17,148 nucleotides of DNA from Bacillota bacterium (lineage in GTDB: Bacteria > Bacillota > Clostridia > Lachnospirales > Lachnospiraceae), in the NCBI GenBank assembly GCA_023414985.1, contig JAEZLY010000181.1, positions 1-17,148 on the forward strand. The letters are read 5' to 3'. Positions 1-6,265 of this stretch are shown here, in pieces (position 1 is the stretch's first letter; every line of letters starts with the position of its first letter). The notes under the pieces are model-generated. The model saw nothing but the letters and a program-made list of their open reading frames with translations, made no database searches and was not told the origin of the DNA. A program made the position numbers and the translations under genes.

Positions 1-2
1 TG

Positions 3-134
3 AGAATCCTGAAATATCTACTATTTCTTATCATCGCTTCTGTTATTATTTGTAGTATCGTAGCACAACTTTTTCCAAACGTCAACAGGGATTTATGGGA
101 GCTGTTGCAAAATATTGATTTACTGTCTGATTAA
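3..134 (+). CDS. C-terminal part of a small membrane-anchored protein (partial at window edge)
   Basis: An open frame runs from the window edge (frame starting at base 3) to TAA at 132-134, 43 sense codons. It begins R-I-L-K and continues with a hydrophobic stretch (YLLFLIIASVIICSIVAQLF) followed by a short polar tail, which looks like a signal anchor or one membrane helix. Bases 1-2 are 'tg', so an ATG split by the window edge is possible, giving a 44-residue protein; it could equally be the end of a longer one. The stop lies inside the 3' end of the convergent ahpF, an overlap of 15 bp. No hairpin terminator was seen between the two. Family not recognised. It could be a chance open frame, but the lysine/arginine-then-hydrophobic pattern is protein-like. 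Confidence 0.4.
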   Translation, partial: RILKYLLFLIIASVIICSIVAQLFPNVNRDLWELLQNIDLLSD

Positions 135-1646
135 GTAATCAAATGCACTGAGCGCTGCATTGGCCCCGGAGCCCATGGAAATGATAATCTGCTTATAGGG
201 ACTGTCCGTACAGTCTCCGGCAGCAAAGACTCCGGGCAAATTGGTGGTATTGCGGGAATCCACGATAATCTCACCCAGACGGTTTCTTTCCACCGTATCA
301 CCGAGCCATTCGGTATTGGCAACCAGACCGATCTGTACGAATACACCCTGCAGTCCGATATGCTGCTCTTCTCCGCTGGCACGGTCGATAAAGGTAATCC
401 CGTTCACCTTGTCATTACCTGTAATCTCCTTGGTCTGGACATTTTTATATACTGTAACATTTGGCAGGCTGTAAAGCCGCTCCTGCAGTACCGCATCCGC
501 CTTCAGTTCCGGCGTGAATTCAAGCACCGTGACATGGTTTACTATTCCCGCAAGATCAATGGCTGCTTCAATTCCGGAATTCCCACCGCCAATGACAGCC
601 ACATCCTTCCCTTTGAAGAGAGGCCCGTCGCAGTGAGGGCAATAGGCAACGCCTTTATTCTTAAAATCCATTTCTCCGGGTACACCTACATTACGCCAGC
701 GGGCACCGGTAGAAATAATCACCGCCTTGCTCTTAAGAAGCTCGCCACTCTCCAGCTCCACCTCAATCAATTCCTTCTTCTGCAGGTTCTTGGCACGTTG
801 GGCACGGATGATATCCACCTCATAATCCTTGACATGCTCTTCCAGACTGGCCGCAAGCTTCGGACCTTCTGTGTATTTTACACCGATGAGATTCTCAATC
901 CCCAGTGTATCCAATACCTGACCTCCGAAACGTTCGGCAACAATACCGGTTCGAATTCCTTTGCGCGCTGCATAAATTGCCGAACTGGAGCCTGCCGGGC
1001 CACCTCCGATGACAAGAATATCATAAGGACTTCTCTCCTCCCGGAACGCCGGGTCAGGCTTCTCGTCTAGCTTGGCGAGTATCTCCTCAATCGTCATACG
1101 ACCACTGCCGAAGGGCTCTCCGTTTAGATATACAGAGGGTACTGCCATAATACCTTTACTTTCAATCTCATCCCGGAAAGCAGCGCCGTCGATCATCGTA
1201 TGGGTAATTCCGGGGTTCAAGATGCTCATAAGGTTCAATGCCTGCACCACCTCCGGACAGTTATGACAGCTCAAGCTGATATAAGTCTCAAAATGATACT
1301 CCTTCTGTATCTTCCTGATCTGATCAATCACCGTCTGTTCTGCCTTCGGAGCCCTGCCGCTTACCTGTAGCAGAGCCAGCACCAGTGACGTAAATTCATG
1401 ACCCAGCGGGATACCAGCAAAGGTAATTCCCGTGTCTTCTCCCGGACGGTTGATGCTGAAGCTGGGTGTTCTGTGTAGTAATGCTTTTTCAATCCGGATT
1501 CTCGGAGTCATTGACCCCAATTCCTCCAGAAGTGAGTTCATTTCCTTCGACAGCTCATCCTCACCCGTACTGACCTTAATCAGTACATCGCCTTCCATTA
1601 ATTTAAGATATTCCTTCAGTTGTTCCCTGATATCCTCATCCAGCAT
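120..1646 (-). CDS. ahpF: alkyl hydroperoxide reductase subunit F (NADH:peroxiredoxin reductase)
   Basis: Flavoprotein disulfide reductase that passes electrons from NADH to AhpC in the cytoplasm. From the chosen start it has 508 residues, normal for AhpF. It has an N-terminal tandem thioredoxin-like domain with a CHNC redox pair (C127/C130), an FAD-binding GGGPAG (214-219), the reductase CPHC pair (C336/C339), an NAD(P)-binding GGGNSG (353-358) and the C-terminal FAD motif AAGD (475-478). The presence of the N-terminal domain separates it from plain thioredoxin reductase. A GTG at 1655 extends the frame, but the ATG at 1646 is preferred because AAGGAG lies 8 nt upstream of it, and the GTG overlaps that site. 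It starts 12 nt after the ahpC stop, so the two genes form an operon. Confidence 0.96.
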   Translation of the reverse strand: MLDEDIREQLKEYLKLMEGDVLIKVSTGEDELSKEMNSLLEELGSMTPRIRIEKALLHRTPSFSINRPGEDTGITFAGIPLGHEFTSLVLALLQVSGRAPKAEQTVIDQIRKIQKEYHFETYISLSCHNCPEVVQALNLMSILNPGITHTMIDGAAFRDEIESKGIMAVPSVYLNGEPFGSGRMTIEEILAKLDEKPDPAFREERSPYDILVIGGGPAGSSSAIYAARKGIRTGIVAERFGGQVLDTLGIENLIGVKYTEGPKLAASLEEHVKDYEVDIIRAQRAKNLQKKELIEVELESGELLKSKAVIISTGARWRNVGVPGEMDFKNKGVAYCPHCDGPLFKGKDVAVIGGGNSGIEAAIDLAGIVNHVTVLEFTPELKADAVLQERLYSLPNVTVYKNVQTKEITGNDKVNGITFIDRASGEEQHIGLQGVFVQIGLVANTEWLGDTVERNRLGEIIVDSRNTTNLPGVFAAGDCTDSPYKQIIISMGSGANAALSAFDYLIRQ

Positions 1647-1658
1647 ATTTATCACTCC

Positions 1659-2222
1659 TTAGATCTTACCTACAAGGTCAAGACTGGGTTTTAATGTGGC
1701 AGCGCCTTCCTTCCACTTAGCCGGGCATACTTCTCCGGGGTTGTTACGGACATACTGTGCTGCTTTAATCTTATTAATCAGGATACCGGCGTCGCGTCCG
1801 ATATTTCCCGCGTTAATCTCTAAGGACTGGATGATGCCGTCGGGATCAATAATGAAGGTTCCGCGGTCAGCAAGGCCATCTGCCTCAATCAACACATCAA
1901 AATTACGGGATACGGTATGGGAAGGATCACCGATCATGATATAAGTGAGCTTCTTTATTGCTTCTGAGCTGTCATGCCAAGCTTTATGTGTAAAGTGAGT
2001 ATCGGTAGAAACAGAATATACTTCTACTCCAAGCTTCTTCAGCTCCTCATAATTATTCTGCAGATCCTCCAGTTCGGTAGGACATACGAAAGTAAAATCA
2101 GCGGGATAAAAACAAACCACACTCCATTTTCCCTTAAAGTTCTCCTCTGTAACCTCGATAAATTTTCCATTGTGGAAAGCCTGTGCTTTGAAAGGCTTTA
2201 CCTCTGTTCCGATTAATGACAT
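1659..2222 (-). CDS. ahpC: peroxiredoxin, alkyl hydroperoxide reductase subunit C
   Basis: Typical two-cysteine peroxiredoxin that reduces hydrogen peroxide, organic peroxides and peroxynitrite and is re-reduced by AhpF. From the ATG at 2222 it is 187 residues, the usual length, and begins MSLIGTEV as family members do. The peroxidatic cysteine is C47 in the FTFVCPTE motif and the resolving cysteine is C166 in GEVCPAKW. The frame stays open 31 codons further upstream, but that stretch is AT-rich promoter and leader. GAGGAGG lies 8 nt before the chosen ATG; another ATG two codons upstream is only 2 nt from the GGAGG. First gene of the ahpCF operon, with a consensus-like promoter at 2287-2315. 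Confidence 0.97.
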   Translation of the reverse strand: MSLIGTEVKPFKAQAFHNGKFIEVTEENFKGKWSVVCFYPADFTFVCPTELEDLQNNYEELKKLGVEVYSVSTDTHFTHKAWHDSSEAIKKLTYIMIGDPSHTVSRNFDVLIEADGLADRGTFIIDPDGIIQSLEINAGNIGRDAGILINKIKAAQYVRNNPGEVCPAKWKEGAATLKPSLDLVGKI

Positions 2223-2256
2223 ATTCATAACCTCCTCAATAGATTGTTTTATTCTC

Positions 2257-2279
2257 ATAACAGTAACCATTACTATTAT
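2257..2279. repeat. inverted repeat in the ahpC leader, possible operator
   Basis: Ten-base arms ATAACAGTAA (2257-2266) and TTACTATTAT (2270-2279) pair at 9 of 10 positions around a 3-base centre (CCA). It lies just downstream of the -10 of the ahpCF promoter, near or after the expected transcription start, where a repressor would block. It could instead form a small 5' leader hairpin. No known operator consensus was recognised. Confidence 0.4.
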
Positions 2280-2286
2280 TGATATT

Positions 2287-2315
2287 ATAATAATTCTCTT
2301 CCAATTAAATGTCAA
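2287..2315 (-). promoter_or_regulatory. sigma-A type promoter of ahpCF
   Basis: On the minus strand TTGACA (2310-2315) is followed after 17 bp by TATTAT (2287-2292), about 60 bp before the ahpC start codon. Bases 2276-2290, overlapping the -10, match the PerR box consensus TTATAATnATTATAA at about 11 of 14 fixed positions (TTATAATATCAATAA). PerR control of ahpCF is common in Firmicutes, but the match is too weak to assert here. Confidence 0.7.
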
Positions 2316-2362
2316 GGGGTAAAATTAATTTTCTTTTGTCGAACAATACTTAAAATTTTTCC

Positions 2363-2391
2363 TTGACAGGTGAGCACTTGCTAACTATAAT
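2363..2391 (+). promoter_or_regulatory. consensus sigma-A promoter of the TetR-RnfC-like operon
   Basis: TTGACA (2363-2368), a 17-bp spacer, then TATAAT (2386-2391): a perfect consensus in both hexamers. The expected start is near 2398, giving a leader of about 40 nt before the TTG start at 2437. Such a strong promoter is likely to be held down by a repressor; the spacer is exactly one arm of the inverted repeat at 2369-2409. Confidence 0.88.
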
Positions 2392-2409
2392 GGTTAGCAA
2401 GTGCTCACC
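2369..2409. promoter_or_regulatory. perfect 17-bp inverted repeat, likely TetR operator
   Basis: The left arm GGTGAGCACTTGCTAAC (2369-2385) and the right arm GTTAGCAAGTGCTCACC (2393-2409) are perfectly complementary, separated by 7 bases (2386-2392) that contain the -10 hexamer TATAAT. Each arm also holds an imperfect 14-bp dyad of form T-n-AGCA-nn-TGCT-n-A, so two TetR dimers could bind side by side. Its position over spacer, -10 and start region implies autorepression by the TetR gene that follows. The binding protein is inferred from proximity. Confidence 0.8.
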
Positions 2410-2436
2410 AAATAATAACAAAGGAGGAGTGGTTGA

Positions 2437-3012
2437 TTGTTAACTAAGGAAAGGATCTTAAAAGAATCCATGGCGTTGTTTTCCGTCTACGGCTTTGATT
2501 CCGTATCTGTTCGCAGGATTGCGGAGGAAGTCGGGGTACAAAACAGTGCTCTTTATAAGCATTTTAAGAGTAAGCAGGCAATATTCGATGCGATTGTAGC
2601 TGCCTCCAAGGAACGATTTTTACAAAAGTACGCAGAGGCCAGAGTGACAGAGCTGAAAACTCCGCCAGAATTAGAGGATATGTGTATTGATTTCTTTCTC
2701 TATCAGACGAAGGACTCCTGGATTACGATGTTTCGAAGGATGCTTATGATGGAAATGTTCAAGAACCGGGAAATGGCAGAGGTCTACAAACAAATCTTCA
2801 TCGATATGCCTGTACAATATCAGAAGCAGCTCTTTCAAGCCCTGATCGAACAGGGAATTCTAAAGGATGCGAATGCTGAAGTCATGTCTATGGAATTGTA
2901 TGCTCCGTTCTTCCTATATCATGCTGTCGAGGAAGATACTGAACGGCTGGAGCCCTTATTACGTAAGCATGTAAAGAATTTTATCGAAAGCTATATGGAG
3001 GAAGTGAAATGA
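2437..3012 (+). CDS. TetR/AcrR family transcriptional regulator
   Basis: A 191-residue one-component repressor of typical TetR size. The N-terminal helix-turn-helix spans roughly residues 5-50, with SVRRIAEEVGVQNSALYKHF as helices 2-3 and the usual Y-KHF-SK ending. The rest is the variable ligand-binding and dimerisation domain; its ligand is unknown. The start is TTG at 2437, supported by AAGGAGG (2421-2427) 9 nt upstream. It is the first gene of a three-gene operon: its TGA overlaps the ATG of the RnfC-like gene (ATGA), so translation is probably coupled. The palindrome across its own promoter suggests autoregulation. Whether it also affects the divergent ahpCF promoter about 50 bp away cannot be told. 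Confidence 0.93.
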   Translation: MLTKERILKESMALFSVYGFDSVSVRRIAEEVGVQNSALYKHFKSKQAIFDAIVAASKERFLQKYAEARVTELKTPPELEDMCIDFFLYQTKDSWITMFRRMLMMEMFKNREMAEVYKQIFIDMPVQYQKQLFQALIEQGILKDANAEVMSMELYAPFFLYHAVEEDTERLEPLLRKHVKNFIESYMEEVK

Positions 3013-4124
3013 AGGAATACCCATTAATCACAAAAAAAGAAGTCAGAAGCAATAAAGCATTAAAAAGGAATCAGAAAGAGTATCATAAGCAACACCGTAA
3101 TGTGAAAGGTCGTTTTCCGAAAGCCCGGATCAGCAAGATGATCCGGCTTCTTGAGAGCAGCGCTTTCCTGGATCTCACCGGCAAGTCCTATGATAAGAAA
3201 GAACCCTTGATGGTCACCCGGGAGGATTTGCTGGAGACAGTCTGCAGGAGCGATATCCGAGGTCTGGGCGGCAGCGGTTTTCCCACCTATCGTAAGCTTC
3301 TAGCAGTCCTGAATTCCAATGCAAAGGATAAATACCTGATCATTAACGGAGTCGAATGTGATCCCGGATTATTACACGACGCCTGGCTCCTTAAGAACCG
3401 TGCTGCGGAACTCAATGAGGGAATTCGCCTACTTCAGGATGCCGTTCCTTTTAGTAGAGTAATTCTGGCAACGAAGGATGCCCTTTCCGCTGCCGGAAAG
3501 GCGTATGAGGTTCAAGTCGTACCCGATCGTTATCCCATGGGGGCCGAGAAGCTATTGGCAGAGCATCTGCTCGGATTGAAGTTTCAGTCAAAGGAAATCC
3601 CCGCAGAAAAAGGCATTCTGGTGATAAATGTACAGACCCTTCTGACGATTTATGAAGCAGTCTGCCTGGGAAGACCTGCAGACTCGAGATACCTTACAAT
3701 GGCTGATCTAGTATCCGGTGAAGCAGTTGTTATCCGCGCCCAATATGGTACTCCTGTTATCGATATTGCCGGAAAGCTTACCGATATCGCTTCAAAGTCC
3801 ACGATTTATTTTGGCGGCGGTATTCTCTCCGGTCAGAAAGCTTCTAAAGAGGATAAGCTGACTGCGAAGACCAACTTTATCAGCTTCGGCAAAGCCGTAT
3901 CCTATGATAAGGATGCAAAATGCAGGAAATGCGGAGCTTGTGCCAGAAGCTGCCCGATGAAGATCAAGGTAAATAAAATTGTACAGGCGGAGGAGAAAGG
4001 CTTTACAGAAGTATCGGAATACCGCCCGGAGCTTTGTATAAAATGCGGAACCTGTACCTATCTCTGCGCAGCCGGTAAAAACACGATGGAAATCGTATCT
4101 GCAGCCGGGGAGGGGAGCTTATGA
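3009..4124 (+). CDS. RnfC-like iron-sulfur electron transfer protein (short form)
   Basis: A 371-residue protein related to RnfC/NuoF-type electron carriers. It has the nucleotide/FMN-region motif RGLGGSGFPTYRKL (84-97), then INGVECDPG (112-120) where RnfC has a similar NGxECEP, a middle region probably of SLBB type, and two ferredoxin-like clusters with C305/C308/C311/C315 and C343/C346/C349/C353. The second cluster ends CAA instead of the usual CP. It lacks the full RnfC N-terminal domain and instead starts with a lysine/arginine-rich segment (residues 9-45). No rnfABDEG genes are near, so it is an orphan, perhaps like the PrdC-type RnfC homologues that serve soluble reductases. Its ATG overlaps the TetR stop and its stop overlaps the next gene. 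Likely a redox carrier; its partner is unknown. Confidence 0.8.
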   Translation: MKEYPLITKKEVRSNKALKRNQKEYHKQHRNVKGRFPKARISKMIRLLESSAFLDLTGKSYDKKEPLMVTREDLLETVCRSDIRGLGGSGFPTYRKLLAVLNSNAKDKYLIINGVECDPGLLHDAWLLKNRAAELNEGIRLLQDAVPFSRVILATKDALSAAGKAYEVQVVPDRYPMGAEKLLAEHLLGLKFQSKEIPAEKGILVINVQTLLTIYEAVCLGRPADSRYLTMADLVSGEAVVIRAQYGTPVIDIAGKLTDIASKSTIYFGGGILSGQKASKEDKLTAKTNFISFGKAVSYDKDAKCRKCGACARSCPMKIKVNKIVQAEEKGFTEVSEYRPELCIKCGTCTYLCAAGKNTMEIVSAAGEGSL

Positions 4125-4648
4125 AGCGTAGTACTCTGACTGCAATTGTATTCCTTCTGTTCGTTTTATCACTGCTGCCGGTAGAACAAGGCCCCTGGAG
4201 CAGTAAGGAAGTTGCCAAATATAATCACGGTTATGGAACCTTTGATATGAAATCCTATACTCCCGATATCGTCTATCAGGTTCTTGATCAGATGGAGTCC
4301 AGGGGCTTTGATACTTATAAGAAATATTTCATTGCAGATAGTATTTTTACAGTCATCTTCTGTATCTTCCAAGTATTGCTTCAATCTCAGGTTTACCGGT
4401 GGTCCAAATCAAAGCTGCTGCACGGAGTACTAATTCTTCTGCCCTTAGCAAGAATGATATGTGACCTGTTTGAAAATACCGCCTTATATCATGTCCTGCA
4501 GGAATATCCGCAGCGGCAGGATACTCTGGTTCGCTTTACCTCCTTTGTAACTCATACCAAGCTCAGCCTGGTGGGTCTATGGATGTTATTGCTGATTACC
4601 GGTTACGTTATCTCTTATATAAAGAGACACCAACCTGTCAAAGCATGA
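4121..4648 (+). CDS. unrecognised integral membrane protein, about four helices
   Basis: A 175-residue protein that I do not recognise. Hydrophobic segments lie at about 6-21, 73-92, 100-118 and 145-167. A soluble loop of about 50 residues between helices 1 and 2 contains Asp/Tyr-rich sequence (GTFDMKSYTPD). Helices 2-4 carry conserved-looking polar residues (YFIADS, RMICDLFEN) that may be functional. Its ATG overlaps the stop of the RnfC-like gene by ATGA, so it belongs to the TetR operon and may anchor or partner that Fe-S protein at the membrane. This is inference from gene order; no cofactor-binding motif such as a haem CxxCH is visible. Confidence 0.78.
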   Translation: MKRSTLTAIVFLLFVLSLLPVEQGPWSSKEVAKYNHGYGTFDMKSYTPDIVYQVLDQMESRGFDTYKKYFIADSIFTVIFCIFQVLLQSQVYRWSKSKLLHGVLILLPLARMICDLFENTALYHVLQEYPQRQDTLVRFTSFVTHTKLSLVGLWMLLLITGYVISYIKRHQPVKA

Positions 4649-4675
4649 ACAATATGGCAGTTATAGATCCATCAA

Positions 4676-4717
4676 CAGAAAAGCCCCAAGGAGAAATATT
4701 TTCTTGGGACTTTTCTG
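4676..4717. terminator. hairpin between convergent genes, probable bidirectional terminator
   Basis: CAGAAAAG (4676-4683) pairs with CTTTTCTG (4710-4717), and after one mismatch CCCAAG (4685-4690) pairs with CTTGGG (4703-4708), loop of 12. It sits 28 nt after the membrane-protein stop and 47 nt after the end of the convergent aminotransferase. The U-tract is weak on both sides (GGGTTT on plus), so termination efficiency is uncertain. Confidence 0.65.
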
Positions 4718-4763
4718 GGGTTTCTGGTCTGTTCCAAATTCTGATGCCATTAAGAAGTCACTA

Positions 4764-5831
4764 TCATGCTAGGATGTGATCGATTGTATCAATCAAAGCT
4801 TTGATATCCTCCATCGTCGTATCTGCCATATGGGCTATTCGGAAGGTTTTGTCTTTTAAGGAGCCATACCCGTTGGAGATGACATAGCCATATTCTCCAA
4901 GTCTCTTGTTTAGGCTTGCCACGTCGATTTCCTTCGTATTACTGATTGCCGTAACCGTATCAGAGACATACTTTTCATCAGCAAACAGGGCAAATTCCGC
5001 CTTTGCCCATCCGCGTACATAATCCGCCATTTCCTTATGTCTGCGATAACGGTTTTCCAGCCCTTCCTCCAGAATCCGATCCAGCTGATAATCCATGGCA
5101 AACATATGGGACAGGGAAGGCGTGGAAGGATACTGATAATCCTTCGTCTTGACATAGTTATAAAGTGCCAGCAGGTCAAAATAGAAGCCTCTGTTCTGCA
5201 CCTGCTTTGCTGCCTCGACCGCCTTTTCGGAGATAGAACAGATAGCCATTCCAGGAGGTAATCCCAGGCACTTCTGACTCGAAGTAATACATAGATCAAT
5301 CCCCAGTTGATCCACTTCGATTTTGACTCCACCCATGGAGCTTACTGTATCAACACACCAGATTACCTCCGGATATCTTTGCATTACATCGGATATTTCC
5401 TCGATCGGGCAGGATACGCCGGTAGCGGTTTCATTATGCGTAATTGTCACCAGGTCATACTTTCCGGTAGCCAGAGCCTCCTCAACCTGCTCCGACAAGG
5501 TAGCCTTACCAAGCTCCGCGCTAAACTTATCTGCCGGTACACCATTGCTCACCGCCATCTCGTACCAGCGGTCACCAAAGGCACCTATGGAAAATATAGC
5601 AGCACGTCTCCTTGTACAGGATCTGACCGCTCCTTCCATTAAGCCACTGCCTGAGGAAGTGGACAAAAGCATCTCATTCTTCGTATAAAATATCCTTTGC
5701 AGCTTTTCTGAAATCCTTCTCTGTAGTGCGGATGCATCCTTGCTTCGATGTCCGATCATCGGCGTCGCCATTTTCTCCAGTACATCTTTTCTGACACTCA
5801 CCGGACCGGGAATAAATAATTTTTTCTCCAT
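4764..5831 (-). CDS. class V PLP-dependent aminotransferase (alanine-glyoxylate / serine-pyruvate type)
   Basis: A 355-residue cytoplasmic fold-type I aminotransferase. It opens with the family signature FIPGPVSVRKDVL (6-18), then GHRSK (27-31). S58-SGSG near residue 60 and D161 (CVDTVSS) are expected PLP contacts, and the lysine forming the internal aldimine is K187 in SSQKCLGLPPGMA. It resembles the alanine-glyoxylate, serine-pyruvate and 2-aminoethylphosphonate families; sequence alone does not settle the substrate, and no phosphonate gene is nearby. ATG at 5831 has AAAAGGAG upstream. It appears to be a single-gene unit: its 5' side is a hairpin-rich gap and its 3' side a convergent terminator. 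Confidence 0.88.
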   Translation of the reverse strand: MEKKLFIPGPVSVRKDVLEKMATPMIGHRSKDASALQRRISEKLQRIFYTKNEMLLSTSSGSGLMEGAVRSCTRRRAAIFSIGAFGDRWYEMAVSNGVPADKFSAELGKATLSEQVEEALATGKYDLVTITHNETATGVSCPIEEISDVMQRYPEVIWCVDTVSSMGGVKIEVDQLGIDLCITSSQKCLGLPPGMAICSISEKAVEAAKQVQNRGFYFDLLALYNYVKTKDYQYPSTPSLSHMFAMDYQLDRILEEGLENRYRRHKEMADYVRGWAKAEFALFADEKYVSDTVTAISNTKEIDVASLNKRLGEYGYVISNGYGSLKDKTFRIAHMADTTMEDIKALIDTIDHILA

Positions 5832-5900
5832 ACTTTCTGCTCCTTTTCCATATTATGATATATACAACCCCTTAAGGATTTGTATTGAAGGGAAGAACAA

Positions 5901-6026
5901 AGAATGTGCCTTGGCACATTCTCGCGCCGCCGCGTAGCCGCTTGCGGCTATCTTCCATTTAAGCGGTGTGCGCATCCTGCCCGGAGGGCTTTTAATTCAT
6001 AGGACGCAATTTCCTATGAATTAAAA
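5901..6026. repeat. cluster of four hairpins, possible dispersed intergenic repeat
   Basis: Four perfect hairpins follow each other: AGAATGTGCC-TT-GGCACATTCT (5901-5922), TAGCCGC-TT-GCGGCTA (5935-5950), GCCC-GGA-GGGC (5979-5989) and a 15-bp stem with 7-base loop (left arm 5990-6004, right arm 6012-6026). The first two share a C-TT-G loop. The stretch around 5921-5948 (CGCGCCGCCGCG and beyond) is far more GC-rich than its surroundings. No ORF runs through it. The look is that of a mobile or dispersed structured repeat (REP/BIME-like), but copy number cannot be tested inside this window. Confidence 0.5.
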
Positions 6027-6058
6027 AAGCTGATGTCTGCTATATGCAAACATCAGCT
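6023..6058 (-). terminator. strong intrinsic terminator of the small transcription unit
   Basis: On the minus strand AGCTGATGT (6058-6050) and ACATCAGCT (6036-6028) form a perfect 9-bp stem with a 13-base loop, followed at once by a run of T (6028-6023). It ends the unit that starts at promoter 6212-6240 and lies 25 nt after the small ORF stop. Read on the plus strand the same stem is followed by CTGG then TTTTT (6063-6067), so it may also work in the other direction. Confidence 0.85.
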
Positions 6059-6083
6059 CTGGTTTTTCAGAGGAAGGAACCGG

Positions 6084-6185
6084 TTAAGGAGATGTTATGA
6101 TATAGCAAAATAGACCCAAGCTGCTGGAAGAGCCTGAGCCGATGGATGATGATGAACTATTCATTAACATCCTATTTGCTGCCAT
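6084..6185 (-). CDS. 33-residue Ser-rich small ORF with its own promoter and terminator
   Basis: ATG (6185-6183) to TAA (6086-6084) encodes 33 residues: MAANRMLMN, a serine/glycine tract (SSSSSIGSGSSSS) and a hydrophobic end (LGLFCYIITSP). AAGGAG (6194-6199) lies exactly 8 nt before the ATG. A promoter with perfect -35 is at 6212-6240 and an intrinsic terminator at 6023-6058, so all parts of a monocistronic gene are present within 220 bp. The peptide is not recognised. The serine/glycine tract resembles linker or core-peptide sequence, but no peptide-modification enzyme is in the window. The alternative is that the RNA, not the peptide, is the product, because the transcript ends are complementary (see 6085-6201). 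Confidence 0.55.
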   Translation of the reverse strand: MAANRMLMNSSSSSIGSGSSSSLGLFCYIITSP

Positions 6186-6201
6186 CAATATTTCTCCTTG
6201 A
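6085..6201 (-). ncRNA. structured small transcript: complementary ends able to hide the RBS
   Basis: In the minus-strand RNA the 5' segment AAGGAGA (6199-6193) is fully complementary to UCUCCUU (6092-6086) at the ORF stop. UGAU just before and in the start codon can pair with AUCA (6102-6099), and AGCAAAUAG (6180-6172 region) pairs with CUAUUUUGCU (6113-6104) with one bulged U. Together this gives about 20 pairs closing a loop of roughly 60 nt, with the ribosome binding site inside the stem. This could be translational control of the small ORF or the body of a roughly 185-nt small RNA (about 6205 to 6023). Confidence 0.45.
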
Positions 6202-6211
6202 ATTTTTTTAC

Positions 6212-6240
6212 AGTATATATTAGTAGCCATAAAATGTCAA
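6212..6240 (-). promoter_or_regulatory. consensus sigma-A promoter of the small transcription unit
   Basis: On the minus strand TTGACA (6235-6240), a 17-bp spacer, and TATACT (6212-6217). The expected start near 6205 leaves only about 20 nt of leader, ending in AAGGAG and the ATG at 6185. It lies beyond the hairpin at 6266-6306, so the unit should be transcribed separately from the sugar operon. Confidence 0.82.
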
Positions 6241-6265
6241 CGACTTATTCTGATCTTTCCGAATC

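Noticed and set aside
360..1070. 236-codon plus-strand open frame across ahpF
   Set aside because: Antisense to a fully recognisable AhpF; the translation has no recognisable domain and reflects codon bias of the real gene.
1647..1655. GTG start three codons upstream of the chosen ahpF start
   Set aside because: It overlaps the AAGGAG that serves the ATG at 1646, and no other binding site precedes it.
2223..2315. 31-codon N-terminal extension of AhpC
   Set aside because: It covers the promoter and leader; the 187-residue form matches the family and has a well-placed GAGGAGG.
6086..6103. AAGGAG followed by ATG on the plus strand at 6096
   Set aside because: The frame stops after two codons (ATG ATA TAG); the motif is the mirror of the minus-strand ribosome binding site.
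6084..6185. Small ORF as a lanthipeptide or azole-type RiPP precursor
   Set aside because: The Ser-rich tract is suggestive, but there is no modification enzyme, protease or peptide exporter gene in the window and no recognised leader motif.
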